A DNA stretch of 64,000 bases, taken from positions 194,029-258,028 of the forward strand of contig DBYZ01000014.1 in NCBI GenBank assembly GCA_002311655.1, given 5' to 3'. The notes below the pieces were generated by a model. It saw only the letters and a list, made by a program, of their open reading frames with translations. It was not told the DNA's origin and did not search any database. This document shows positions 9,377-16,629 of the stretch, piece by piece. The position numbers and the translations under genes are program-made. Position 1 is the stretch's first letter. Each line of letters begins with the position of its first letter. The DNA is from Bacteroidales bacterium UBA1173. GTDB lineage: Bacteria; Bacteroidota; Bacteroidia; Bacteroidales; F082.

Positions 9377-10654
9377 ATGGCAAGAGCAACAGATTTCCTC
9401 AGCCAGACGAGCGGCAAGCTGGACGAGATGTTCCAGACCCGCCAAACGGACCACGGCACCATTCTGGCCCGCAACCCCAAGCCCCGCGGCATGACCCGCC
9501 GCAGCGAGAAACAGGCCAACACCCGCTGCCAGCTGGCCAACGTGAGCGCCAACTACCAGCTGTTCCGCTGCAAGAAGATGCAGAGCTTCGAAGGCAAGGA
9601 GGCCGGGCAGAACGACTTCAACATCTTCGTGCAGGTGAACTACGACCGCAACCCCGTGTTCATCACCAAGCAAGACCGCAAGTGCGGCGGCTGCGTGCTG
9701 GGCAACTACCAGTACAGCCTCGGCTCGCTCAACCCCATCGTCATCAGCCTGAATGCCGGCGGCGTGCTGGTGACCAACATCGGGCTGGGCAGCCTGGTGA
9801 TTGACGCCAACACCACCGTGGGCGAGTTCAGCGCGGCCGTGCTGGCCAACAACAAGGACTGGCAGGCCGACGACCAGCTGACCTTTTTCTACGCCGAGCA
9901 GATGGTTGACAGCGAGGGCGTGCCACGCGCCTCGATGGACCCCTACCGCATGGTGATGAACACCACCGACCAGACGAAGCTCTGGAACGTGGTTTCGGCC
10001 CTCGGCTTCAGCTCGGTTGCCGCGGCAGGCACGGGCTACGTGCTGGGCATGGGCATCGCGCTGAGCAACGCGGGCGGCAGCTGGATCCACAGCCGCAACG
10101 ACGGCGACGGCGAGAAGCAGGTCTCGACCCAGCGCATGAAGGTGGTGAGCGACATCCTGGCCTCGTATCAGGGCGAGGCGGCCTTCCTAGCCTCGGCCAA
10201 GAGCTACGGCGGCATCAACACCCGCGAGGACTTCCTCGACCCCGTCAGCACCATGGCCGACCTGGGCGTGGCGTCAGCCACGGTCAACGCCGGCGGCATG
10301 GAGATGAGCTCGGGAGGCGGTTCGGGCAGCGGCACCCAGCAGGGCGGCAACTCTGGCGGTAACTCCGGTGGTGCTGAAACTCCGACTGTGACTGCGCCTA
10401 CCATCAGCGGTGACACTCCGTTTGAGGAGAGCACCGAGGTGACGATGAGCGGTCCCGCTGACGCCACCATTCACTACACCCTCGACGGCAGCACGCCTAC
10501 CAGCGCCAGCACCGCCTACACCGAGGCCCTGACGCTGACCGACACCACTACCGTGAAGGCCATCGCCGTGAAGGACAACGTCTCGAGCTCGGTAGCCAGC
10601 CGCACCTTCACCAAGGGCTCCGGCTCAGGCGGCGGTGTCCAAGGGGAAGACTAG
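9377..10654 (+). CDS. DUF6266-like protein with C-terminal chitobiase (CHB_HEX_C) domain
   Basis: 425 residues; ATG at 9377 after AAAGGAG. Residues 1-310 recall the DUF6266-type Bacteroidota family (basic N-terminus with ARNPKPRGMTRRSEKQAN, then beta-rich segments). A Gly/Ser/Gln linker spans about 312-335, and residues 340-415 form a chitobiase/beta-hexosaminidase C-terminal fold (ATIHYTLDGSTPTSAS, TTTVKAIAVKDN). No signal peptide is visible, which is odd for a presumed surface or particle protein and would fit release by the lysis genes just downstream. The gene is strikingly GC-rich compared with the AT-rich flanks, suggesting high expression or transfer. Function unknown. Confidence 0.6.
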   Translation: MARATDFLSQTSGKLDEMFQTRQTDHGTILARNPKPRGMTRRSEKQANTRCQLANVSANYQLFRCKKMQSFEGKEAGQNDFNIFVQVNYDRNPVFITKQDRKCGGCVLGNYQYSLGSLNPIVISLNAGGVLVTNIGLGSLVIDANTTVGEFSAAVLANNKDWQADDQLTFFYAEQMVDSEGVPRASMDPYRMVMNTTDQTKLWNVVSALGFSSVAAAGTGYVLGMGIALSNAGGSWIHSRNDGDGEKQVSTQRMKVVSDILASYQGEAAFLASAKSYGGINTREDFLDPVSTMADLGVASATVNAGGMEMSSGGGSGSGTQQGGNSGGNSGGAETPTVTAPTISGDTPFEESTEVTMSGPADATIHYTLDGSTPTSASTAYTEALTLTDTTTVKAIAVKDNVSSSVASRTFTKGSGSGGGVQGED

Positions 10655-10663
10655 CGCTGACGC

Positions 10664-10697
10664 GATGTCTGATGTCAGATGTCAGATGTCTGATGTG
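10664..10697. repeat. GATGTCT/GATGTCA short tandem repeat
   Basis: Seven-base units (GATGTCT, GATGTCA) repeat five times after the chitobiase-domain gene. The following 10698-10740 carries GGGCGG ... CCGCCCC, a likely hairpin. The repeat type resembles those at 12071 and 51908. Confidence 0.6.
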
Positions 10698-10772
10698 ATT
10701 ACGGGGCGGTGAGGCCGTTGGGCTGCCGCCCCATTTTAAAAGCAGGTAGCAACCATTAAACTTTAGTGAAAA

Positions 10773-11318
10773 ATGAAATACTTCAAGATAAGAGAACTGA
10801 TACCCTGCGTCGATGGTCACTGCAGGGACCGCCGTTGCGGATACGGCGAGAGCACCCTGGTAGAGGTGCCCACCGAGGTCATCAAAAACGCCATCGCTCT
10901 CGTTGAGGAAGTCCTTGACCCCCTCAGGGCGCAATACGGCAAACCCATCAAGGTGAACAGCGGATACCGCTGCCCGTTGAAGAACAAGGCCGTGGGCGGT
11001 GCCAGCCAGAGCCAGCACATCGCCGGCGAAGCAGCTGATATAAGGTGTCACACAGATAGCACAGATAACACAGATGAGCTTTTGCGGCTGGCGCAAATCA
11101 TCGTACAGAACGGACGGTTTGACCAGATGATCCTCTACCCGACATTCATCCACGTCAGCTACAAGCGCACAGGCATCAACCGCCACAGGATATTGAAGAA
11201 GGTGAACGGCGACCAGCAATACACCCCCGTCCTCATCGCGGACTTGATCCGCGATCTCAAAGAGATTCCGGGTCAAGCCCGGAATGAGGGTACCGCCGAG
11301 AAAGGAGGTGCATCATGA
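10773..11318 (+). CDS. Peptidase M15-type endolysin/carboxypeptidase
   Basis: 181 residues of the peptidase M15A family, zinc metallopeptidases that cut peptidoglycan cross-links. Visible motifs are VNSGYRCPLKNKAVGG, the zinc-ligand string HIAGEAAD and FIHVSY. There is no signal peptide, as for phage endolysins that need a holin. Two interspersed repeats lie in frame: an ACAGATA-type unit at 11048-11078 (HTDSTDNTDE) between the zinc ligands, and a CCGGGTCAAGCCCGG palindrome at 11264-11294 near the C-terminus. It overlaps the next gene by four bases (ATGA) and heads a three-gene lysis-like operon. Confidence 0.85.
   Translation: MKYFKIRELIPCVDGHCRDRRCGYGESTLVEVPTEVIKNAIALVEEVLDPLRAQYGKPIKVNSGYRCPLKNKAVGGASQSQHIAGEAADIRCHTDSTDNTDELLRLAQIIVQNGRFDQMILYPTFIHVSYKRTGINRHRILKKVNGDQQYTPVLIADLIRDLKEIPGQARNEGTAEKGGAS
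11048..11078. repeat. CACAGATA-type repeat inside the M15 peptidase gene
   Basis: Units CACAGATAGCACAGATAACA read in frame as DSTDNTDE. They are related to the CGCAGATTACACAGATT units of family C at 44376-45084. Confidence 0.6.
11264..11294. repeat. Inverted repeat copy 1 (CCGGGTCAAGCCCGG palindrome)
   Basis: 31 bases that are the exact reverse complement of 11919-11949. It lies in frame within the C-terminal codons of the M15 peptidase. Confidence 0.85.
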
Positions 11319-11644
11319 CCCCGACTATTGAATGGACCAGCATCATCCTTGCGATAATCGGGATGGTGAGTGGATGGGTAACATGGTGGCTCGACCGACG
11401 TCGCCATCAGCAAGAGGTGGAAGGCCTGAAAGCCGACAACCGCCAGAAGGACATGAACTTAAGTGTAGATTACGTCAAGGAGTGGCGCGCCTATATCGCT
11501 GAGCCCTTGCAGCGCGAGGTGGGCGAGCTCCGCGACGAAGTAAAACAGCTGCGCAATGCGATTCAGCGCATCGACCGCTGCCCTCATCGCGACCATTGTC
11601 CTGTGTATGACGGGCTGCGCCAGCAAGCGAAGTCTGACGACTGA
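11315..11644 (+). CDS. Small membrane-anchored coiled-coil protein (holin or i-spanin-like)
   Basis: 109 residues. One N-terminal membrane helix (about 8-26, TSIILAIIGMVSGWVTWWL) is followed by RRR and a long charged coiled-coil region (28-85). A C-terminal Cys/His cluster CPHRDHCP ends the protein. This N-in, coiled-coil design fits an inner-membrane spanin or small holin. The start overlaps the M15 stop by four bases, and the next gene starts 89 bases before its end in another frame, the arrangement typical of spanin pairs. Assignment is by architecture only. Confidence 0.6.
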   Translation: MTPTIEWTSIILAIIGMVSGWVTWWLDRRRHQQEVEGLKADNRQKDMNLSVDYVKEWRAYIAEPLQREVGELRDEVKQLRNAIQRIDRCPHRDHCPVYDGLRQQAKSDD

Positions 11645-12059
11645 GCACAATCAGGAGTCGCGAGTGGAGCGAGTGGAGCGGCACGACAGTGTTGACACCG
11701 AGTGCGTCGAGGTTTACGACACGCTGAAAGAGGTGACCACCATCACTGTCCAGGTGAACGAATCAGGGGACACGCTACGGCAAAGTATCGTCACCGACCG
11801 GCTGCACTCACGCACTCGCGACCGCATACAAAAAACCGACAACAACACAATAACAACAAACGATTCGACGTTCTTCCAGCGCGACAGCATCGCCAAGGAA
11901 GAAACCAACCAGACCACGGGTACCCTCATTCCGGGCTTGACCCGGAATCCCAACGACGAACCGCGAGCCTCCATCTTCCGAGGCATACTGAAGTGGACAT
12001 TCTGGATTATCATTGCAGTCACCGTACTGCTCATCGTAATAAGAATACTCAGGCATTAA
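11556..12059 (+). CDS. Unimolecular-spanin-like lipoprotein with C-terminal membrane helix
   Basis: 167 residues. The N-terminus MRFSASTAALIATIVLCMTGC is a lipoprotein signal with lipobox MTGC. The middle is charged and extended. A second membrane helix (about 146-165, WTFWIIIAVTVLLIVIRIL) precedes the C-terminus. A lipobox plus a terminal membrane helix in one chain is the layout of u-spanins, which fuse inner and outer membranes at phage lysis. The gene starts inside the preceding one in another frame. An in-frame copy of a 31-base repeat (11919-11949) adds LIPGLTRNP just before the membrane segment. Alternative: an ordinary lipoprotein of unknown role. Confidence 0.6.
   Translation: MRFSASTAALIATIVLCMTGCASKRSLTTEHNQESRVERVERHDSVDTECVEVYDTLKEVTTITVQVNESGDTLRQSIVTDRLHSRTRDRIQKTDNNTITTNDSTFFQRDSIAKEETNQTTGTLIPGLTRNPNDEPRASIFRGILKWTFWIIIAVTVLLIVIRILRH
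11919..11949. repeat. Inverted repeat copy 2 (CCGGGCTTGACCCGG palindrome)
   Basis: Exact reverse complement of 11264-11294, in frame inside the spanin-like lipoprotein gene. Confidence 0.85.
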
Positions 12060-12070
12060 CCTATCAAAAT

Positions 12071-12107
12071 ACATCTTACATCTTACATTTGACATCTTAC
12101 ATTTATA
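12071..12107. repeat. ACATCTT/ACATTT short tandem repeat
   Basis: Simple repeats of ACATCTT and ACATTT fill the gap between the lipoprotein and the dehydrogenase relic. Same style as 10664-10697. Confidence 0.5.
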
Positions 12108-12116
12108 TTTAACAAT

Positions 12117-12299
12117 ATGATCAACGTAATTGGATTGGGCTACATTGGACTGCCCACAGCATTGATGATGGCTTCCCACGGCGTGGAGATCATCATGGTG
12201 AAGCACGACCACATCAAGCAGAACTGGGACAAGCTGAAAGGCAAAGTGGTGTTGGATTGCCATAATATCTGCCCGCTGGAGGGGGTGTATCACATCTAG
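12117..12299 (+). pseudogene. Internally deleted UDP-N-acetylmannosamine dehydrogenase relic (wecC-like)
   Basis: A 60-codon open frame. Residues 1-24 (INVIGLGYIGLPTALMMASHG) are the Rossmann N-terminus of UDP-ManNAc/UDP-glucose-type dehydrogenases. Residues 28-60 (VKHDHIKQNWDKLKGKVVLDC) match the very C-terminus of the same family. Some 350 codons between are missing, so all catalytic residues are lost while the frame is kept. It is probably the scar of a deletion at the edge of the polysaccharide locus. Whether a 60-residue product is made is unknown. Confidence 0.65.
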
Positions 12300-12358
12300 T
12301 TCAAAGTTTAAAGTTTAAAGTGGGCTTAATAGCTTAGTAGCTTAATGGCTTAATTTTT
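12299..12358. repeat. AGTTTAA / GCTTAAT simple repeats
   Basis: AAAGTTTAAAGTTTAAAG followed by units of AGCTTAGTAGCTTAATGGCT. Nothing coding is visible in 12300-12631 apart from this, the terminator repeat and the promoter. Confidence 0.5.
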
Positions 12359-12361
12359 CAG

Positions 12362-12394
12362 GCAAGGGCCGGTGCAGAGATGCATCGGCCTTTT
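12362..12394 (+). terminator. Terminator, first copy of the 29-base direct repeat
   Basis: The stem GGGCCGGTGCA/TGCATCGGCC is followed by TTTT. Bases 12362-12390 are identical to 15318-15346, so the ATPase-Fic pair is bracketed by the same sequence. Confidence 0.7.
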
Positions 12395-12495
12395 GTTGTT
12401 TTATGATGATTTGAAAAATAAGCGAAAATAGAAGAAAAAGTTTGCTTTTCGCTGAGTTTTAAAGAGAAAAATTCGGCTAGTTCAAGAATAAGTCG

Positions 12496-12503
12496 TATCT
12501 TTG
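12496..12503 (+). promoter_or_regulatory. -7 promoter element for the ATPase gene
   Basis: TATCTTTG followed by GCAGTG, 128 bases before the start at 12632. Confidence 0.6.
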
Positions 12504-12631
12504 CAGTGTCAAATGAATTGAAAATTTGAAAAAATTGATGCTTTGCTACTGATACATAGATATTTATCGTGTATATTTGCATCGCGGAAATGTGTATAAA
12601 ATAGGTTTTGAAACTCTTAGGAAATGTGATT

Positions 12632-13981
12632 ATGAGGCGTAAGATATATGACAGGTTGCTTCAATGGAAGCGGGAAAAGGACGGCACGACGGCCCTGATG
12701 ATTGAGGGCGCCAGACGTGTGGGAAAGAGTTATATTGCTGAGGAGTTTGCCCGCAACGAATATGACTCGTATATCCTCATTGACTTCAGTAAGGCGCCCC
12801 AGCGGGTGAAGGATTGGTTTGACGAGTATCTGGAGGATGTGGACACGTTATTGCAGAACATCCAGCTGCACTACAAGCGGCAGTTAACGCCACGGCGGTC
12901 GCTCATCATTTTCGACGAGGTGCAGAAATGTCCCCGCGCCCGTGAGGCCATCAAGGCACTGGTGGCTGACCACAGATTCGACTATCTGGAGACGGGCTCG
13001 CTGATATCCATCAAGAAGAACGTGGAAGGCATCTTGATTCCGTCGGAGGAGGATGGCATCGACATGTACCCCATGGACTTTGAGGAATTCCTCTGGGCGA
13101 TGGGAAACGAGGTGATGATGCCTTATATCCGAGAGCGGTTTGAGAAGCGGCAGCCCATGGGCGAGTTCCACCGCGAGGCGTTACACTACTTCCGCCAGTA
13201 TCTGATTGTAGGCGGTATGCCGCAGGCGGTGGCGGAATATGCGGCATCGCGCGACTTTACGAAGGTGGATGCCGTAAAGCGACAGATATTGCGCTTGTAC
13301 AAGAACGACATCAAGAAGTATGCTGGCGGGGCCATAGCTCGTGTGAGTGCCATATACGACGCTATCCCCGGACAACTGCAGAAAAAGGAGAAAAAGTTTA
13401 TGCTGTCGGCCCTGAAGGACGAGGCAAGAATGCGGGAATACGACAGCGCGTTCTTCTGGCTGGAGGACTCGAAAATGGTGAATATCAGCTACAACACCAC
13501 GGCCCCGAACATCGGCCTGCAACTCAATGAAGACCGCACGGTGCTGAAGTGCTATTACGGTGATACAGGCCTGCTAATCTCGCTAGCATTCAGCGCACGG
13601 GGCATCGTGACGAATGAGATTTACCAGAAGCTAATGTTCGACAAACTGGAGATTGACGAGGGGATGCTGGTGGAGAATGTCGTGGCGCAGATGCTGAAAG
13701 CGGCGGGTCACGAGCTATTCTTCTACTCGAACTACGACAAGGAGGAGGCGGAGAACCGTATGCAAGTGGACTTCTTGGTGCAGAAGGAGGTGGTGACTTC
13801 GCGGCACAATATCTCACCCATCGAGGTGAAGAGTGGCTCGGGTTATACGCTGACGTCAATCCAGAAGTGCATAAAGAAGTTCGGGCAGTACCTGAGCACG
13901 CCTTATGTGCTGCACACAAAGGATGTGGAGCAGAAGGACAGCCTGCTGTACCTGCCGCTATATATGACGGGACTGCTGTAG
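12632..13981 (+). CDS. AAA+ ATPase with DUF4143 domain
   Basis: 449 residues from ATG 12632 (AGGA 11 bases upstream); an in-frame TTG at 12608 is less likely. Walker A EGARRVGKSY at 25-34, a Walker B-like IIFDEVQKC near 95, and a sensor-type LETGSL support AAA_14. The C-terminal half matches DUF4143, with a PD-(D/E)XK-like end (QVDFLVQKE ... SPIEVKSGSG). These proteins are frequent in gut Bacteroidota genomes and of uncertain role, possibly host-interaction or defence regulation. It has its own promoter and no operon partner, but shares a repeat-bracketed segment with the Fic gene. Confidence 0.85.
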   Translation: MRRKIYDRLLQWKREKDGTTALMIEGARRVGKSYIAEEFARNEYDSYILIDFSKAPQRVKDWFDEYLEDVDTLLQNIQLHYKRQLTPRRSLIIFDEVQKCPRAREAIKALVADHRFDYLETGSLISIKKNVEGILIPSEEDGIDMYPMDFEEFLWAMGNEVMMPYIRERFEKRQPMGEFHREALHYFRQYLIVGGMPQAVAEYAASRDFTKVDAVKRQILRLYKNDIKKYAGGAIARVSAIYDAIPGQLQKKEKKFMLSALKDEARMREYDSAFFWLEDSKMVNISYNTTAPNIGLQLNEDRTVLKCYYGDTGLLISLAFSARGIVTNEIYQKLMFDKLEIDEGMLVENVVAQMLKAAGHELFFYSNYDKEEAENRMQVDFLVQKEVVTSRHNISPIEVKSGSGYTLTSIQKCIKKFGQYLSTPYVLHTKDVEQKDSLLYLPLYMTGLL

Positions 13982-14025
13982 GTGGTTAGCTTCGTTGCTC
14001 CGAAAGTTAAATTGAGGGGGGACGG

Positions 14026-14043
14026 GGGACAGGCACCTGTCCC
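14026..14043. repeat. GGGACAGGCACCTGTCCC palindrome
   Basis: An 18-base palindrome lies between the ATPase and Fic genes. Only one copy was seen in this window. The rest of 13982-14200 holds nothing recognisable. Confidence 0.5.
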
Positions 14044-14212
14044 AAGCCTAAAAATCAGGAATTTACAAAATATACCCTCAATTGCGGCCTAATGGCGGCA
14101 TGAGGGTGTGGGTAGGGATGTGTGGCGAATATCTGTAATCAGTTAATGAGGGCTTGGTTTCAGGAAAAATAAAAAAAGGTTGTAGTGTTACAACCATTTC
14201 GATAAAATTTTG

Positions 14213-14220
14213 TATCTTTG
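14213..14220 (+). promoter_or_regulatory. -7 promoter element for the Fic gene
   Basis: TATCTTTG followed by CAGCG, 28 bases before the ATG at 14248, so the 5' leader is very short. Confidence 0.7.
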
Positions 14221-14247
14221 CAGCGTCGTAATAAAACGTAAAATCGT

Positions 14248-15315
14248 ATGAAGTATCTGAATATCAAGAAGGCGCTAGAAGCATGGAGGGCTTTGCAACC
14301 TCTGTCGGAGAAGGACAGGGAACGGCTGAGTCGCAGGTTCACCGTGGACTTCAACTATAACAGTAACCACATTGAGGGCAATACGCTGACGTATGGGCAG
14401 ACGGAGATTCTGCTGCTGTTCGGCAAGGTAATCGGTGAGGCTGACGTGCGGGACGTGCAGGAGATGACGGCCAGCAACGTGGGGCTGAAGATGATGACGG
14501 AGGAGGCGCGCGTGAAAGAAATGCCTCTCACTCAGAATTTCATTCGGACGCTACATAAGACGTTGCTGCGGGAGGACTACACGGTGTATCGAGACCTTCC
14601 GGGAGGTGTGCAGACGAGCTATACGGTACACGCGGGACAGTACAAGACACGACCGAATAGTGTGATTACCCGCTACGGCGATAGATTTGAATATGCTTCG
14701 CCAGAAGAAACTCCGGCTTTGATGACGGACCTGGTGAACTGGTATAACGCTGCTGAACAGGAGGGGAAGTTGTCGCCTGTGGAGTTGGCTGCATTGTTCC
14801 ACTACCGCTATATCCGCATCCACCCGTTTGAGGATGGTAACGGGCGTATTGCCCGCCTGATGGTGAATTTCATATTAACGCGCCATGATTATCCGATGAT
14901 AGTTGTGAGAAGCCGCCTGAAGAGCGATTATCTGGAGGCATTGCATCAAGCTGACCTTGAGGTAGGGCCTGTGCCCGCAGATGGGGCGCACGCGGAGCTT
15001 CGTGAGATCCGGCCGTTCCTGAAGTACTTCAACGAACTGATGGCCACGGAGGTGTACAACGACGTGCTGTTTGTGAGTGAGAAGGATGAGAATGTGTGGT
15101 GGTATGACGGTGAGCGGATAGCATTCCGTACGCCAAACTACACAAAGATTCTGAACGCCATGCAGACGCAACCTGCGCTGACGCTGGCGGACATGAGCTC
15201 TACGGCTGGGATCAGTGTGGCGGCGGTGCAGAAGCTCCTAGGCCAGCTACTGGAGAAGAAGTACGTGGAGCGAGGCGAGAAGGACGGCAGCTGGCGGGTG
15301 TTTGTGACACAATGA
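14248..15315 (+). CDS. Fic/DOC-family AMPylase-like protein with N-terminal autoinhibitory motif
   Basis: 355 residues. The complete Fic core HPFEDGNGRIAR lies at 192-203, with the catalytic His and the phosphate-binding NGR. An N-terminal SNHIEGN at 39-45 matches the (S/T)xxx(E/D)GN inhibitory helix of class II Fic proteins, so activity is probably restrained in cis. Residues 300-355 form a winged-helix-like domain (TLADMSSTAGISVAAVQKLL). The expected role is AMP (or another NMP) transfer to protein hydroxyls; the target is unknown. It is followed directly by the second copy of the 29-base repeat/terminator. Confidence 0.9.
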   Translation: MKYLNIKKALEAWRALQPLSEKDRERLSRRFTVDFNYNSNHIEGNTLTYGQTEILLLFGKVIGEADVRDVQEMTASNVGLKMMTEEARVKEMPLTQNFIRTLHKTLLREDYTVYRDLPGGVQTSYTVHAGQYKTRPNSVITRYGDRFEYASPEETPALMTDLVNWYNAAEQEGKLSPVELAALFHYRYIRIHPFEDGNGRIARLMVNFILTRHDYPMIVVRSRLKSDYLEALHQADLEVGPVPADGAHAELREIRPFLKYFNELMATEVYNDVLFVSEKDENVWWYDGERIAFRTPNYTKILNAMQTQPALTLADMSSTAGISVAAVQKLLGQLLEKKYVERGEKDGSWRVFVTQ

Positions 15316-15317
15316 CA

Positions 15318-15353
15318 GCAAGGGCCGGTGCAGAGATGCATCGGCCCTTTTTT
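15318..15353 (+). terminator. Terminator, second copy of the 29-base direct repeat
   Basis: Bases 15318-15346 are identical to 12362-12390; here the stem is followed by TTTTTT. It begins only two bases after the fic stop. Confidence 0.75.
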
Positions 15354-15392
15354 AAATTTATGTCGAAAAATATTGCAATTCAAATAATTTAT

Positions 15393-15400
15393 TATATTTG
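15393..15400 (+). promoter_or_regulatory. -7 promoter element for the capE-capG-capF operon
   Basis: TATATTTG with TTG about 18 bases upstream, 23 bases before the start codon at 15423. Confidence 0.65.
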
Positions 15401-15422
15401 CAGTTTCAAAACATTTAAAAAA

Positions 15423-16472
15423 ATGAGCGTATTTAAAGATAAAACTCTCCTTATCACTGGAGGTACAGGCAGCTTCGGCAATGCAGTGCTGAACCGCTTT
15501 TTGAGAACAGATATAGGCGAAATCCGCATCTTCAGCCGCGACGAGAAGAAACAGGACGATATGCGCCATGATTTCCAGGCCCGTATGCCTGAAGTGGCCA
15601 ACAAAATCAAGTTTTACATTGGCGACGTGCGCAACAAATCGACCCTGAAATACGCCATGCAGGGTGTCGATTATGTGTTCCATGCAGCCGCTTTGAAACA
15701 GGTTCCGAGCTGCGAATTCTTTCCAATGGAGGCTGTGAAAACCAATGTGATAGGTACCGACAACACCCTCGATGCTGCTATCGACGCTGGCGTGAAGTGT
15801 GTGATATGCCTCTCGACCGACAAAGCCGCATACCCTATCAACGCGATGGGTATCACCAAGGCTATCGAAGAGAAGATTGCTGTGGCAAAATCGCGTCTCA
15901 GCGGCAACACCAAGATCTGCTGCACTCGCTATGGCAACGTGATGTGCTCACGCGGCTCCGTCATCCCGCTCTGGATCGACCAGATTCGCAAAGGCAACCC
16001 GATCACACTTACCGAGCCTAAGATGACCCGTTTCATCATGAGTCTTGAAGAGGCTGTCGACCTGGTGCTCTTCGCTTTTGAAAACGGTAAAAATGGCGAT
16101 ATCCTCGTTCAGAAAGCTCCAGCTTGCACCATCCAAACACAGGCCGAGGCCGTCTGCGAGCTCTTCGGAGGCAAGAAAGAGGAGATTAAGGTCATCGGAA
16201 TCCGTCACGGCGAGAAGATGTACGAGACATTGCTGACCAAGGAAGAGGCTGCAAAGGCTATCGACATGGGCAATTTCTACGCAGTTCCAGCCGACAACCG
16301 CGACCTTAACTACGACAAATATTTCAAGGATGGCGATATAAAACAGGCTACCATCGAGGAGTTCAACAGCGACAACACCTATCGTCTGAACCTCGAAGAG
16401 ACAAAGGCAAAAATCGCCTCGCTCGAATACATCCAGAATGAATTAAACGGCATACCTAACATCGTAAAATAA
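15423..16472 (+). CDS. capE: UDP-N-acetylglucosamine 4,6-dehydratase/5-epimerase (CapE/FnlA type)
   Basis: 349 residues from ATG 15423; the frame is open upstream to 15312, but the promoter at 15393 excludes that. An extended short-chain dehydrogenase with NAD(P)-binding GGTGSFG at 13-19 and STDKAAYPINAMGITK, where Met replaces the usual catalytic Tyr as in CapE. It catalyses the first step of UDP-N-acetyl-L-fucosamine synthesis from UDP-GlcNAc. With the next two genes it makes the full three-enzyme pathway, feeding capsule or O-antigen assembly in the cytoplasm. A family A repeat follows. Confidence 0.9.
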   Translation: MSVFKDKTLLITGGTGSFGNAVLNRFLRTDIGEIRIFSRDEKKQDDMRHDFQARMPEVANKIKFYIGDVRNKSTLKYAMQGVDYVFHAAALKQVPSCEFFPMEAVKTNVIGTDNTLDAAIDAGVKCVICLSTDKAAYPINAMGITKAIEEKIAVAKSRLSGNTKICCTRYGNVMCSRGSVIPLWIDQIRKGNPITLTEPKMTRFIMSLEEAVDLVLFAFENGKNGDILVQKAPACTIQTQAEAVCELFGGKKEEIKVIGIRHGEKMYETLLTKEEAAKAIDMGNFYAVPADNRDLNYDKYFKDGDIKQATIEEFNSDNTYRLNLEETKAKIASLEYIQNELNGIPNIVK

Positions 16473-16477
16473 TTATT

Positions 16478-16594
16478 AACATCGAAAAACACGAAAGACA
16501 CGAAAATTAAAAATTAGAGTTTTTCGGGTTTTTCGATGTTAAAGAATAAAAAAATCGAGGAAGAAAAATTAGAGTTTTTCGAGTTTTTCGATGT
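16478..16594. repeat. Family A repeat, copy A1 (with duplicated right arm)
   Basis: Left arm AACATCGAAAAACACGAAAG and right arm TTAGAGTTTTTCGGGTTTTT with TCGATGT. A second right arm lies at 16569-16594. It sits between capE and capG, ending about 35 bases before the capG ATG. Confidence 0.85.
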
Positions 16595-16629
16595 AAAAAT
16601 AAAAGATGTAGAATAAAAAAAAGAAAAAT

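Noticed and set aside
9347..10090. Long minus-strand frame of 247 codons opposite the chitobiase-domain gene
   Set aside because: Low-complexity Val/Ala/His-rich translation caused by the strong third-position GC bias of the plus-strand gene; no start signal.
10664..12107. Tandem short units (GATGTCT, ACATCTT) as a CRISPR array
   Set aside because: Units of 6-8 bases without unique spacers and no cas genes; these are simple repeats.
11702..12112. 136-codon plus-strand frame over the spanin-like gene
   Set aside because: Overlaps the lipoprotein gene in another frame, has no signal or domain, and runs into simple repeats.
15312..15422. Extended CapE start
   Set aside because: It would begin within the fic stop region and cover the terminator and promoter; the Rossmann motif position fits ATG 15423.
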